Below are positions 27,937 to 35,786 of a stretch of DNA of 54,240 nucleotides, piece after piece (the first letter of the stretch is position 1; every line of letters begins with the position of its first letter). The DNA lies in the NCBI GenBank assembly GCA_963751245.1, contig CAVVTR010000019.1, positions 1 to 54,240 on the forward strand. Reading direction: 5' to 3'. The position numbers and the translations under genes were made by a program. The stretch is from CAVVTR01 sp963751245. Its GTDB lineage: Bacteria; Acidobacteriota; Thermoanaerobaculia; Thermoanaerobaculales; Thermoanaerobaculaceae. A model generated the notes under the pieces. It saw only the letters and a program-made list of their open reading frames with translations. It was not told the origin of the DNA and did no database searches.

Positions 27937-29259
27937 ATGTCCCACGACCCTCCCCCGAGATGCCGCCGCATCGCCCGCTTCTGGGCGCCCCTCGAGGCCA
28001 CCTGGCTGATGATGGCGGTGGAGGGGCCGTTCCTCGCCGCGGTGATCGCGCGGCTCGCGGACCCCGAGACCAACCTCGCCGCCTACGGGGTTGCGTTCTC
28101 CCTGGCGCTCATCGCAGAGTCCCCCATCATCATGATCATGAGCGCCTCGACGGCGCTGGTCCGCGACTACCGCTCCCTCGTCGCCCTGCGGCGCTTCACC
28201 TGGTCGCTCAACGCCGCGATCACGGTGGTCCTCGGCGTCATCCTGCTCCCGCCGGTGTTCCGCCTCCTCGCCCTGGGCCTCGTCGGACTGCCGCCCGCGG
28301 TCGCCGCGCGGACCCACGCCGCAACGCTGCTGCTCCTGCCCTGGCCCGCCGCCATCGGCGTGCGGCGTTTCTTCCAGGGGATCCTCATCCGCCACGACCT
28401 CACCCGCCGGGTGGCGTACGGCACCGTGGTCCGCCTCGTCGCCATGTCCGCCACCGCCGCCGTCGTGGCGCTCCGCTCGGGCCTGCCGGGCGCGTCGGTG
28501 GGCGCCGCGGCCCTCGCCGCCGGGGTGACCGCGGAGGCCGCCGCGAGCTGGATCATGGTGCGGGGCACCGTCGCGCGCCTGCGCCGCGGAGAGGTCATCG
28601 GCGCGCCCTCCCAGAGCCCCCTCACCACCAGCGGCATCGTGTCGTTCTACACGCCCCTCGCCCTCACCTCCATGCTGACCCTGGGCGTGCAGCCGCTGGT
28701 GACGTTCTTCGTCGGCCACAGCCGGTTCCCGGTGGAGTCGCTGGCGGTCCTGCCGGTGGTGGTGGGTCTGCTGTTCGTGTTCCGCAGCCCGGGGCTGGCC
28801 TTCCAGGAGGTCGCCATCGCCCTCCTCGGCGAACGTCACGAGGGGTACCGGCCGCTGCGCGCCTTCGCCGTTCTCCTCGCCGCCGTGGCGGCGGGAGGGC
28901 TCTCTGTGATGGCCTGGACGCCCCTGGCCACGGTCTGGTTCCACGAGGTCTCGGGGCTGTCGGCGGAGCTCACCGCCTTCGCCGTGGTCCCGGCACGGAT
29001 CCTGTCGGTGATGCCGGCCCTCACGGTGCTGCTCTCCTTCCAGCGCGCCCTCCTCGTCTCCCTCCGCTCCACCAGCCTCATCACCGGAGCGACGGTGGTG
29101 GAGGTCGCGGGCATCGTCATCACCCTGGCGGTCGCGATCACCCTCCTGGACGCCGTGGGCGCCGTGGCCGCCGCCGCGGCACTGATGATCGGGAGGCTCG
29201 GCGCCAACACCTACCTGGCGCTGCCGCTACGGCGGATGCTCCGCGGAGAGGCGGGCTGA
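27937..29259 (+). CDS. ANKH-like multipass membrane protein (MOP superfamily)
   Basis: 440 residues from the ATG at 27937, with roughly 11-12 hydrophobic segments. The opening RFWAPLEATWLMMAVEGPFL, then NLAAYGVAFSLALIAESP and late blocks such as FAVVPARILSVMPALTV, resemble the progressive-ankylosis (ANKH) family, which in animals moves pyrophosphate/ATP/citrate and belongs with the MATE-like MOP exporters. Bacterial members are uncharacterised. An alternative is a polysaccharide/lipid flippase of the same superfamily. The 127 bp separating it from the divergent cyclase gene would contain its promoter. Confidence 0.65.
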   Translation: MSHDPPPRCRRIARFWAPLEATWLMMAVEGPFLAAVIARLADPETNLAAYGVAFSLALIAESPIIMIMSASTALVRDYRSLVALRRFTWSLNAAITVVLGVILLPPVFRLLALGLVGLPPAVAARTHAATLLLLPWPAAIGVRRFFQGILIRHDLTRRVAYGTVVRLVAMSATAAVVALRSGLPGASVGAAALAAGVTAEAAASWIMVRGTVARLRRGEVIGAPSQSPLTTSGIVSFYTPLALTSMLTLGVQPLVTFFVGHSRFPVESLAVLPVVVGLLFVFRSPGLAFQEVAIALLGERHEGYRPLRAFAVLLAAVAAGGLSVMAWTPLATVWFHEVSGLSAELTAFAVVPARILSVMPALTVLLSFQRALLVSLRSTSLITGATVVEVAGIVITLAVAITLLDAVGAVAAAAALMIGRLGANTYLALPLRRMLRGEAG

Positions 29260-29423
29260 ATCCCGCGATGCATCTGCGGCGGCGAAAGCCAGCCTCCACA
29301 CCCCCACCCGCTGTCTCGTCCGGCGCATGATCGGGCCGCTTCTCGCCACCCGCCCGCGCTTCCGCGAGGCGCTGCCCAGAATGCCCGCCGTGGCACCGGC
29401 GTTGAGAAGGGGGAGGTGACGCC

Positions 29424-30428
29424 ATGACGATCCCCGGGACGATGCGGGCCATGGTCCTCGACCGCGCGGGCCGTCCACTGGAGCTGCGGCAGGTGCCGGT
29501 GCCCCGCCCGGGCCCCGGCGAGGTCCTCATCCGGGTGCTCGCCTGCGGGGTGTGCCGCACCGACCTGCACATCGTGGACGGCGAGCTCACCGAGCCGAGG
29601 CTGCCGCTGGTTCCCGGGCACGAGATCGTCGGCGAGGTGGCCGCCGTGGGCGACGAGGTGGGCGGCCTGGAGCCGGGAGACCGGGTGGGGGTCCCGTGGC
29701 TGGGCGGCACCTGCGGGACGTGCCGGTACTGCCTCCGCGGCCGGGAGAACCTGTGCGAGAACCCGGTGTTCACGGGATACACGGTGAACGGCGGCTACGC
29801 CTCCTACACCGTGGCGCGCGCCGCCTACACGTTCCCCCTGGCCGCGACCGACCCCGCGGAGACCGCGCCCCTGCTGTGCGCCGGCCTCATCGGCTACCGC
29901 ACCTACCGCATGGCCGGCCCCGGCGTCGAGACGGTGGGCCTGTACGGCTTCGGCGCGGCGGCCCACATCGTCGCGCAGATCGCCCGGTTCGAGGGAAAGC
30001 GGGTGTTCGCCTTCATGCGCCCCGGGGACACCGACGGGCAGGACTTCGCCCGCCGTCTCGGCGTCACCTGGGCGGGCGACTCCACGGAGCCGCCGCCGGA
30101 ACCCCTCGACGCGGCGCTCATCTTCGCTCCGGTCGGCTCCCTCATCCCCGCCGCCCTGCGCGCCGTGGACCGCGGGGGCGTGGTGGTCTCCGGCGGCATC
30201 CACATGAGCGACATCCCCTCGTTCCCGTACCGCATCCTGTGGGAGGAGCGCGTGATCCGCTCGGTGGCCAACCTCACCCGCCGGGACGGGGAGGAGCTGC
30301 TCGCCCTCGCTCCCCGGGTGCCGGTGCGCACCGAGGTCACCCGCTTCCCGCTGGAGCAGGCCAACGAGGCCCTCGCCGCCGTCCGCGACGGCGCCCTCCA
30401 CGGGGCCGCCGTGCTCGTCGTGGAGTGA
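29424..30428 (+). CDS. zinc-dependent alcohol dehydrogenase (MDR family)
   Basis: 334 residues, ATG preceded by GGGGAGGTG. Catalytic zinc ligands are Cys41 (in CGVCRTDLH) and the GHE pair His66-Glu67; structural zinc ligands are Cys97, Cys100, Cys103 and Cys111. The NAD(P)-binding fold follows with GLYGFGAAAHI. It is most similar in pattern to AdhA/AdhP-type class enzymes that oxidise primary alcohols or reduce aldehydes. Its stop codon and that of the convergent arnD share the 10-bp palindrome TGAGCGCTCA (30426-30435). No pathway neighbour identifies its substrate. Confidence 0.94.
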   Translation: MTIPGTMRAMVLDRAGRPLELRQVPVPRPGPGEVLIRVLACGVCRTDLHIVDGELTEPRLPLVPGHEIVGEVAAVGDEVGGLEPGDRVGVPWLGGTCGTCRYCLRGRENLCENPVFTGYTVNGGYASYTVARAAYTFPLAATDPAETAPLLCAGLIGYRTYRMAGPGVETVGLYGFGAAAHIVAQIARFEGKRVFAFMRPGDTDGQDFARRLGVTWAGDSTEPPPEPLDAALIFAPVGSLIPAALRAVDRGGVVVSGGIHMSDIPSFPYRILWEERVIRSVANLTRRDGEELLALAPRVPVRTEVTRFPLEQANEALAAVRDGALHGAAVLVVE

Positions 30429-30432
30429 GCGC

Positions 30433-31362
30433 TCAGGCCCGCGGCGTGTCCTGGGTGGAGAGCACGCCGTGGCGCCCCGGGACCGGGGCGTAGTGGAGCC
30501 CGCAGCGGGGGAGCGGCGCACCCGTCGCCAGCCGCGCCTCGAGGAGGGCGCCCAGGGGCACCACGGCGACGCCGGCCGCGGCCGCGCGGCCCAGAAACGC
30601 GTCGAAGGCGTCCGCGTAGGGGCCGCCCTCGAGCTCGGCGTGAACCGTCAGGACGGGACACGCCGCCGCCGCGGCGCCCTCCAGCATGGTGTCGAAGTAG
30701 GCGCCCGCCTCCTCGTGGGTGTCTCCCAGCGCCTCGTCCAGGGTCGGCAGCGTCGCCGGCACCTGGGGCGTGCGCAGCTCCCGCCCCCGGACGACCGGGA
30801 CGAACGGCTCACTGCCGCGGCAGTCGCTGGCGAAGGCGAGCCCGAGGGTCTCCTGGAAGAGGAGGCTCGCGGCGCTGGACAGCCACGCCGGCGCCGCGTA
30901 GGTGACGGCCGGCTCGCCGAACACCGCGGCGTATGCCTCCCCGGCGCGGCCGAGCTCCCCGGCCACCTCGGCGGCGCTGAAGCGGGGCAGGCGGTCCTGC
31001 CAGCGCCGGTGGTCCCAGGCGTGCACCCCCGTCTCGTGGCCCTCGGCCCTGATCCTGCGGCCGATCTGTGGGAACGCCAGCGCGACGGGGCGCGCGGGGA
31101 GAAGCGTCCCCGACAGGATGGTGCGCAGCCCGTACACCCGGGCGGCCCCGGTGCGCCGCATCTTGGCCAGGAACCCGGGACGAAGGAGATTGAGCACGGC
31201 GAGGCCGGAGCGGTCCGGCCCCATGGCGAGGTAGAAGGTGCCGCGGACGCCGCGGCCGGCGAGGACCTCCAGCAGGCGCGGAACGCCCAGCTTCATCCCG
31301 TCGTGGGTGTCGACGTCGATGCGCAGGCCCAGCAGCCGCGGCGGGCCGGGGGCGGCCGTCAC
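30433..31362 (-). CDS. arnD: 4-deoxy-4-formamido-L-arabinose-phosphoundecaprenol deformylase
   Basis: 309 residues from the GTG at 31362, with GGAG 6 nt upstream, 13 bp after the stop of the previous gene. It is a NodB-fold carbohydrate esterase. RIDVDTHDGMKLGVPRLLE carries the metal/catalytic aspartates (Asp16, Asp18), HAWDHRRWQ the metal histidines, and SDCRG, PQVPATLPTLDE and TVHAELEGGPY match E. coli ArnD block by block. It removes the formyl group from undecaprenyl phosphate-L-Ara4FN at the inner membrane. It is the last gene of the arnB-C-A-A-D operon. Confidence 0.95.
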   Translation of the reverse strand: MTAAPGPPRLLGLRIDVDTHDGMKLGVPRLLEVLAGRGVRGTFYLAMGPDRSGLAVLNLLRPGFLAKMRRTGAARVYGLRTILSGTLLPARPVALAFPQIGRRIRAEGHETGVHAWDHRRWQDRLPRFSAAEVAGELGRAGEAYAAVFGEPAVTYAAPAWLSSAASLLFQETLGLAFASDCRGSEPFVPVVRGRELRTPQVPATLPTLDEALGDTHEEAGAYFDTMLEGAAAAACPVLTVHAELEGGPYADAFDAFLGRAAAAGVAVVPLGALLEARLATGAPLPRCGLHYAPVPGRHGVLSTQDTPRA

Positions 31363-31375
31363 GTCCGGCTCCGCG

Positions 31376-32422
31376 CTACCTCTCCCCGCCGTTGCCGCCG
31401 CGGGCGAGCCACTCCTCGAGGAACGCGTCCATTGTCCGTTCCACCGCCTCTTCGAGGCCGACCTTCGGCTCCCAGCCCAGCAGGGTCCGCGCCTTCTCGA
31501 TGGAGGGCTTGCGGGTGAGGATGTCCTGGTAGCCCTTGCCGTAGTACGCCTCGGAGCTGGCCACCTCGATGCGGGGCGGCCGGAAGTCGGGGACCCGGTC
31601 GCGGCGCGCCTCGAACATCCGCGCCAGCATGTCGGCCAGGTCCTTGATGGAGCACTCGCTGGCCGGGTTGCCGAGGTTGAAGATCTGGGAGTCGCACACC
31701 CGCCCGGGGTTCTCGATGATCCGCATGAGCCCCGAGATGCCGTCCTCCAGGAAGGTGAAGCAGCGCTTCTGCCGGCCCCCGTCCACCAGGTGGATGGGCT
31801 CTCCCCGGAACAGGTCGATGACGAACTGGGTGACGACACGGGAGGAGCCCTCCTTGGCGGCGTCGATGTCGTCGAGCTTGGGGCCGATCCAGTTGAACGG
31901 CCGGAACAGGGTGTACTGCAGCCCCTCCTGCTGGCCATAGGCGGCGATCACCCGGTCCATGAGCTGCTTCGCGCAGGAGTAGATCCACCGGGGCTTGTTG
32001 ATCGGGCCGGTGACGAGGAAGCTCTCGTCCTCGTTGAACTCGGGGTCGGGGCACATGCCGTAGACCTCCGAGGTGGAGGGGAAGATCACCCGGCGGCGGT
32101 ACTTCACGCACTGGCGGATGACCCGCAGGTTCTCCTCGAAGTCCAGCTCGAACACGCGCAACGGCTCCTTCACGTAGGCCGCCGGCGTGGCGATGGCCAC
32201 CAGGGGCAGCACCACGTCGCACTTCTTGACGTGGTAGGCGATCCACTCCCGGTTGATCATGATGTCGCCTTCCAGGAAGTGGAACCGGGGGTGGTCGATG
32301 GAGTGCCCCAGCTTGCTGTCCGAGAGGTCCATGCCGTAGACCTCCCAGTCGGTGGTGGACACGATGCGGTGCGTGAGGGCGTTGCCGATGAAGCCGTTGA
32401 CGCCGAGGATGAGGACCTTCAT
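31376..32422 (-). CDS. arnA: UDP-glucuronate decarboxylase (ArnA C-terminal half as a separate gene)
   Basis: 348 residues; ATG with AAGGAG 7 nt upstream. It corresponds to residues 306-660 of E. coli ArnA. The short-chain dehydrogenase NAD-binding motif is GVNGFIG (7-13); catalytic residues include Ser118-Glu119 in FPSTSEVYGM, Tyr148 in PRWIYS and Lys152; SSEAYYGKGYQD and RKPSI contain the decarboxylation-specific arginine. It oxidises and decarboxylates UDP-GlcA to UDP-4-keto-pentose, the substrate of ArnB. Its start overlaps the formyltransferase stop by 4 bp (ATGA), so the two halves of enterobacterial ArnA are here separate but coupled. Confidence 0.95.
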   Translation of the reverse strand: MKVLILGVNGFIGNALTHRIVSTTDWEVYGMDLSDSKLGHSIDHPRFHFLEGDIMINREWIAYHVKKCDVVLPLVAIATPAAYVKEPLRVFELDFEENLRVIRQCVKYRRRVIFPSTSEVYGMCPDPEFNEDESFLVTGPINKPRWIYSCAKQLMDRVIAAYGQQEGLQYTLFRPFNWIGPKLDDIDAAKEGSSRVVTQFVIDLFRGEPIHLVDGGRQKRCFTFLEDGISGLMRIIENPGRVCDSQIFNLGNPASECSIKDLADMLARMFEARRDRVPDFRPPRIEVASSEAYYGKGYQDILTRKPSIEKARTLLGWEPKVGLEEAVERTMDAFLEEWLARGGNGGER

Positions 32423-33363
32423 GGACGATCTCCTTGTGTGCCCAGGCGGACGCCCGGGGCGAGGGGGGCGACGGCGGCCAGCGCGGCCGCGGGGAGCTCG
32501 GGCTGTCCCTCGAGCTGGCAGGTGACGAGGCGCACGGCACCCGAGCCGGCCGCCACGGTCACCCCTTCGGGCCCGACGGCAGTGACGGTGCCGGGGACGG
32601 CGCCGACGGTGCCGCCGGGAATGGGCAGCGCCCACCAGACCAGCAGACGCCTGCCGGCCAGCGAGGTGAACGCCCCGGGGTACGGGTGGGTGACGGCTCG
32701 CACCAGGTTGTAGATCCGTTCCGCGGGCCACGACCAGTCGACGAGCCCGTCCGCCGGAGTGCGCCCCCCGAAGTACGAGCCCCGGCCCAGGTCCAGGGGG
32801 CTCGGTCGCGCGGTGCCGTCGCGCAGCGCGGGCAGGGCCCGGTCGAGGAGCCGCCGGGCCGCATCCTCGAGCCTCGCGTAGAGCGTGAACGCCGTGTCGG
32901 AGAAGGCGATGGGCACCGCCTCCTGGTCCACCAGGCGGCCGGCGTCGGGACGGGCGACCATCTCGTGCAGGCTCACCCCCGTCTCGTTCTCGCCGTTGAC
33001 CAGCACCCAGTTCACGGGGGCGCGGCCGCGGTAGCGCGGCAGCAGCGAGCCGTGGAGGTTGTAGCCGCCGCGGGGCGCGAGGGCGAGCACGGAAGCCGGC
33101 ACCATGTAACGGAAGTAGAACGAGAAGATCACCTCGGGCGCCGCCGCGGCCACCGCGGCGGCGAGAGCGGGGTCCTTCCCGCCCGAGGGATGGTGGACCG
33201 GGATCCCCCGTCCCTCGGCGCGCGCCGCCAGCGACTCCCACCAGATCTCCTCGCGGGGGTCGTCGCGGTGGGTGACCACGGCGGCCACCTCGAAGCCGTG
33301 ACGCAGCAGCGCGTCGAAGCCCAGACACCCCATGGTGTGGTAGCCCAGGACGACGGCGCGCAT
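32419..33363 (-). CDS. arnA: UDP-L-Ara4N formyltransferase (ArnA N-terminal half as a separate gene)
   Basis: 314 residues. YNLHGSLLPRYRGRAPVNW and the later ETGVSLHEMVARPDAG place the catalytic triad at Asn102, His104 and Asp140, the same numbers as in E. coli ArnA. A second, OB-like domain follows (about 205-300). It transfers a formyl group from N10-formyl-tetrahydrofolate to the 4-amine of UDP-L-Ara4N. It overlaps arnC upstream by 1 bp (TGATG) and the decarboxylase gene downstream by 4 bp. The last 15 residues are variable. Confidence 0.94.
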   Translation of the reverse strand: MRAVVLGYHTMGCLGFDALLRHGFEVAAVVTHRDDPREEIWWESLAARAEGRGIPVHHPSGGKDPALAAAVAAAAPEVIFSFYFRYMVPASVLALAPRGGYNLHGSLLPRYRGRAPVNWVLVNGENETGVSLHEMVARPDAGRLVDQEAVPIAFSDTAFTLYARLEDAARRLLDRALPALRDGTARPSPLDLGRGSYFGGRTPADGLVDWSWPAERIYNLVRAVTHPYPGAFTSLAGRRLLVWWALPIPGGTVGAVPGTVTAVGPEGVTVAAGSGAVRLVTCQLEGQPELPAAALAAVAPLAPGVRLGTQGDRP

Positions 33364-34313
33364 CACTCCTCCTGCCGGCCCGGGCCGATGACCTCGCGGA
33401 CCACGTAGCGGGGCCGCCGACGCACCTCCGTGTAGATGCGCCCGACGTACTCGCCGAGGAGCCCGATGGCGAAGAGCAGCACGCCCAGGAAGAAGAACAC
33501 CAGGGCGAACAGGGTGAACACCCCGCTCACGGCCCACTCGTGGCCCATGACGATGCGGCCGGTGACGAGCACGGCGGCCACCGCCATGGACAGGGCCGAC
33601 ATGACGATCCCCAGCCCCATGGTGAAGCGTAGCGGCAGCAGCGTGAAGCTCGTGAGCAGGTCGAACTGGAGCCGGACGAGCTTGAAGAGGCTGTACTTGC
33701 TCTCGCCGCGCTTGCGCTCGGCGTGGGCCACCGGCACCTCGGTGACGCGGCCGGCGAACATGTCGGCGAGGACCGGGATGAAGGTGGAGACCTCCTTGGA
33801 CTGGCACAGGGTCTTCACCACGCCGCTGCGGTAGGCCCGCAGCATGCAGCCGTAGTCGTGGAGCTCCACCCCGGTGGCCTTGGACGTCACCCAGTTGACC
33901 AGCCGCGACGCGAGGCGGCGGAACAGGGTGTCCTGGCGGCGCACCCGCATCGAGCCCACCACGTCGAACCCCTCCTCCATCCTCGCGACCAGCTTGGGGA
34001 TCTCCTCGGGAGGGTTCTGCAGATCGGCGTCGAGGGTGACGATGACCTCCCCCCGGGAGGCCTCGAAGCCGGCGAACACCGCGGCGTGCTGCCCGTAGTT
34101 GCGGTTGAAGTCGATGACGACGAGGGCGGGATCCGACGCTGCGGCCCGCCGCAGGATCTCCAGGGAGCCGTCCCGGCTGCCGTCGTTGACGAGGAGCAGC
34201 TCGTAGGGCCGTCCCATCTCCCGCGCCACGGAGGCGACCCGCTCGAGGAGCTCCGGGAGGTTCTCCTCCTCGTTGAACACGGGGATGACCAGGGAGAGGT
34301 ACGGCTCGCTCAT
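33363..34313 (-). CDS. arnC: undecaprenyl-phosphate L-Ara4FN transferase
   Basis: 316 residues, GT2 family. VIPVFNEEENLPELLERV and VNDGSRDGS are the nucleotide-sugar site, TLDADLQNPPEEIPKLV carries the metal DxD, and NRNYGQHAAVFAGFE is typical of ArnC/DPM1-like enzymes. Two C-terminal membrane helices (about 235-258 and 268-292) anchor it in the inner membrane. It moves L-Ara4FN from UDP to undecaprenyl phosphate. Position between arnB (11-bp gap) and the formyltransferase (1-bp overlap) supports ArnC over a generic polyprenol glycosyltransferase. Confidence 0.94.
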   Translation of the reverse strand: MSEPYLSLVIPVFNEEENLPELLERVASVAREMGRPYELLLVNDGSRDGSLEILRRAAASDPALVVIDFNRNYGQHAAVFAGFEASRGEVIVTLDADLQNPPEEIPKLVARMEEGFDVVGSMRVRRQDTLFRRLASRLVNWVTSKATGVELHDYGCMLRAYRSGVVKTLCQSKEVSTFIPVLADMFAGRVTEVPVAHAERKRGESKYSLFKLVRLQFDLLTSFTLLPLRFTMGLGIVMSALSMAVAAVLVTGRIVMGHEWAVSGVFTLFALVFFFLGVLLFAIGLLGEYVGRIYTEVRRRPRYVVREVIGPGRQEE

Positions 34314-34323
34314 GGCTCGGTCC

Positions 34324-35502
34324 TCACCGTCTCTCGTGCGCCAGCACGTCCTTGACGGCGGCCACCACGTAGCGGACGTCGTCCTCGGTCATCATCGGGA
34401 ACAGCGGCAGCGAGCAGATGCGCTCCGACGCCCACTCCGCGCGGGGCAGGCGGCCGAGCCATTCTGGGTACTTCCCGGCGTAGTAGGGTTGCGTGTGGAC
34501 GGCCCGGAAGTGAAGGCCCGTTCCCACGTTGCGCGCCTTCAGGGCGGCCATGAAATCGTCCCGGGACATCCCCGCCCCGTCGAGCACGCGGACCACGTAG
34601 AGGTGCCAGGTGTGGAAGTGGTCGTAGGCCGGCGCGGCGGGCCGGGAGATCTCCTCCACCTCCGCGAACAGCTCCTGGTAGAGCGCGGCGAGCTCGCGGC
34701 GGCGGCGGTTGAACTCGTCCACCGAGGCGAGCTGGTGGATGCCCAGCGCCGCCTGGAGGTCCATGAAGTTGTACTTGAAGCCGGGACGCACCACCTCCAC
34801 CTGGGGCGAGCCGCCCTCGGAGTAGCGGTTCCACGCCGACTTCTCGAGGCCGTGAAAGCGCAGCGACCGCAACACCCGCGCCAGATCGGGGTCGTGCAGG
34901 GCCAGCAGGCCGCCCTCGGCGGTGGTCATGTTCTTGATGGGGTGGAAGGAGAACACGCCGAGCCGGTCGAACGCCCCGACGTGCCGGCCCTTGTACAGGG
35001 TCCCCACCCCGTGGGCGGCGTCCTCGAAGATCCACAGCCCGTGACGGCGCGCCACCTCGAGGAGGGGGTCCATGTCGCAGGGCGCGCCCCCGAAGTGCAC
35101 CGGGAGCACGCCGACGGTGCGCGCGGTCACCGCCGCCTCGACCTGAGACTCGTCGAGCTGCAGCGTGTCGGGGTGGACGTCCACGAAGACGGGACGCCCG
35201 CCCAGCACCTCGATCATGTTCACCGTGGCGGTCCAGGTCATGGAGGTGGTGATGACCTCGTCCCCCTGCGACAGCCCCAGCGCCATCAGGCCGATGTGCA
35301 GCCCCGCCGTGGCCGAGGACAGAGCCAGCACCTCGGGGAAGCCGGTGTAGGCGGCGAAGTCCCGCTCGAACCGCTCGGCCTTGGGACCCGTCGTGATCCA
35401 ACCGGAGCGCAGCGAGTCCACCACCTCGTCGATCTCCACCTGTCGGATCGTGGGCCTGGAGAAGGGCAGGAACTCTGGGCGTCTGGCGAAACCGTCGGTC
35501 AT
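34324..35502 (-). CDS. arnB: UDP-4-keto-pentose aminotransferase
   Basis: 392 residues, first gene of the operon; ATG with AAGGAG about 10 nt upstream. DegT/DnrJ/EryC1 aminotransferase family: FSRPTIRQVEIDEV at the start, ALSSATAGLHIGLMALG, EDAAHGVGT, and the PLP lysine Lys190 in FSFHPIKNMTTAEGG. It transfers the amino group from glutamate to UDP-4-keto-pentose, giving UDP-L-Ara4N. The promoter for the whole operon should lie in the 284 bp shared with divergent arnT. Confidence 0.96.
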   Translation of the reverse strand: MTDGFARRPEFLPFSRPTIRQVEIDEVVDSLRSGWITTGPKAERFERDFAAYTGFPEVLALSSATAGLHIGLMALGLSQGDEVITTSMTWTATVNMIEVLGGRPVFVDVHPDTLQLDESQVEAAVTARTVGVLPVHFGGAPCDMDPLLEVARRHGLWIFEDAAHGVGTLYKGRHVGAFDRLGVFSFHPIKNMTTAEGGLLALHDPDLARVLRSLRFHGLEKSAWNRYSEGGSPQVEVVRPGFKYNFMDLQAALGIHQLASVDEFNRRRRELAALYQELFAEVEEISRPAAPAYDHFHTWHLYVVRVLDGAGMSRDDFMAALKARNVGTGLHFRAVHTQPYYAGKYPEWLGRLPRAEWASERICSLPLFPMMTEDDVRYVVAAVKDVLAHERR

Positions 35503-35633
35503 GAAGGAGCGTCTCCTTGTCGGGGGTACAGTCGACCGCCCCCGGCCATTCCACCGGCCCCCTCCCGGGCCGGCCGGAAGACCCCGGGGAGCCGGCGCCG
35601 CGAAGCTGGCCGAAGGTGCGGCCTCTCCACCGC

Positions 35634-35662
35634 TTGCGCGCGCTATGATAGCGCACGCGAAG
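35634..35662. promoter_or_regulatory. palindrome in the arnB-arnT divergent promoter region
   Basis: GCGCTAT-G-ATAGCGC (35640-35654) is a perfect inverted repeat, and its arms extend outward to CTTGCG/CGCGAAG with one mismatch and one unpaired base. The centre contains TATGAT, a good -10 hexamer on the plus strand, although no TTGACA-like -35 lies 16-18 bp upstream. It could be an operator acting on both arnB and arnT. This is inference; no regulator is known. Confidence 0.45.
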
Positions 35663-35786
35663 CGCTCGCGGTCGGCCTGCAGCAGCCGTGCGGCCCCGCC
35701 GGGGATGGCTCCCCCCGGCGGGGAACGGGCCCGCCGCGACCGGGACGGCAGACGGAGCGCGATACCATCGAGCCGGGAGTGTCACG

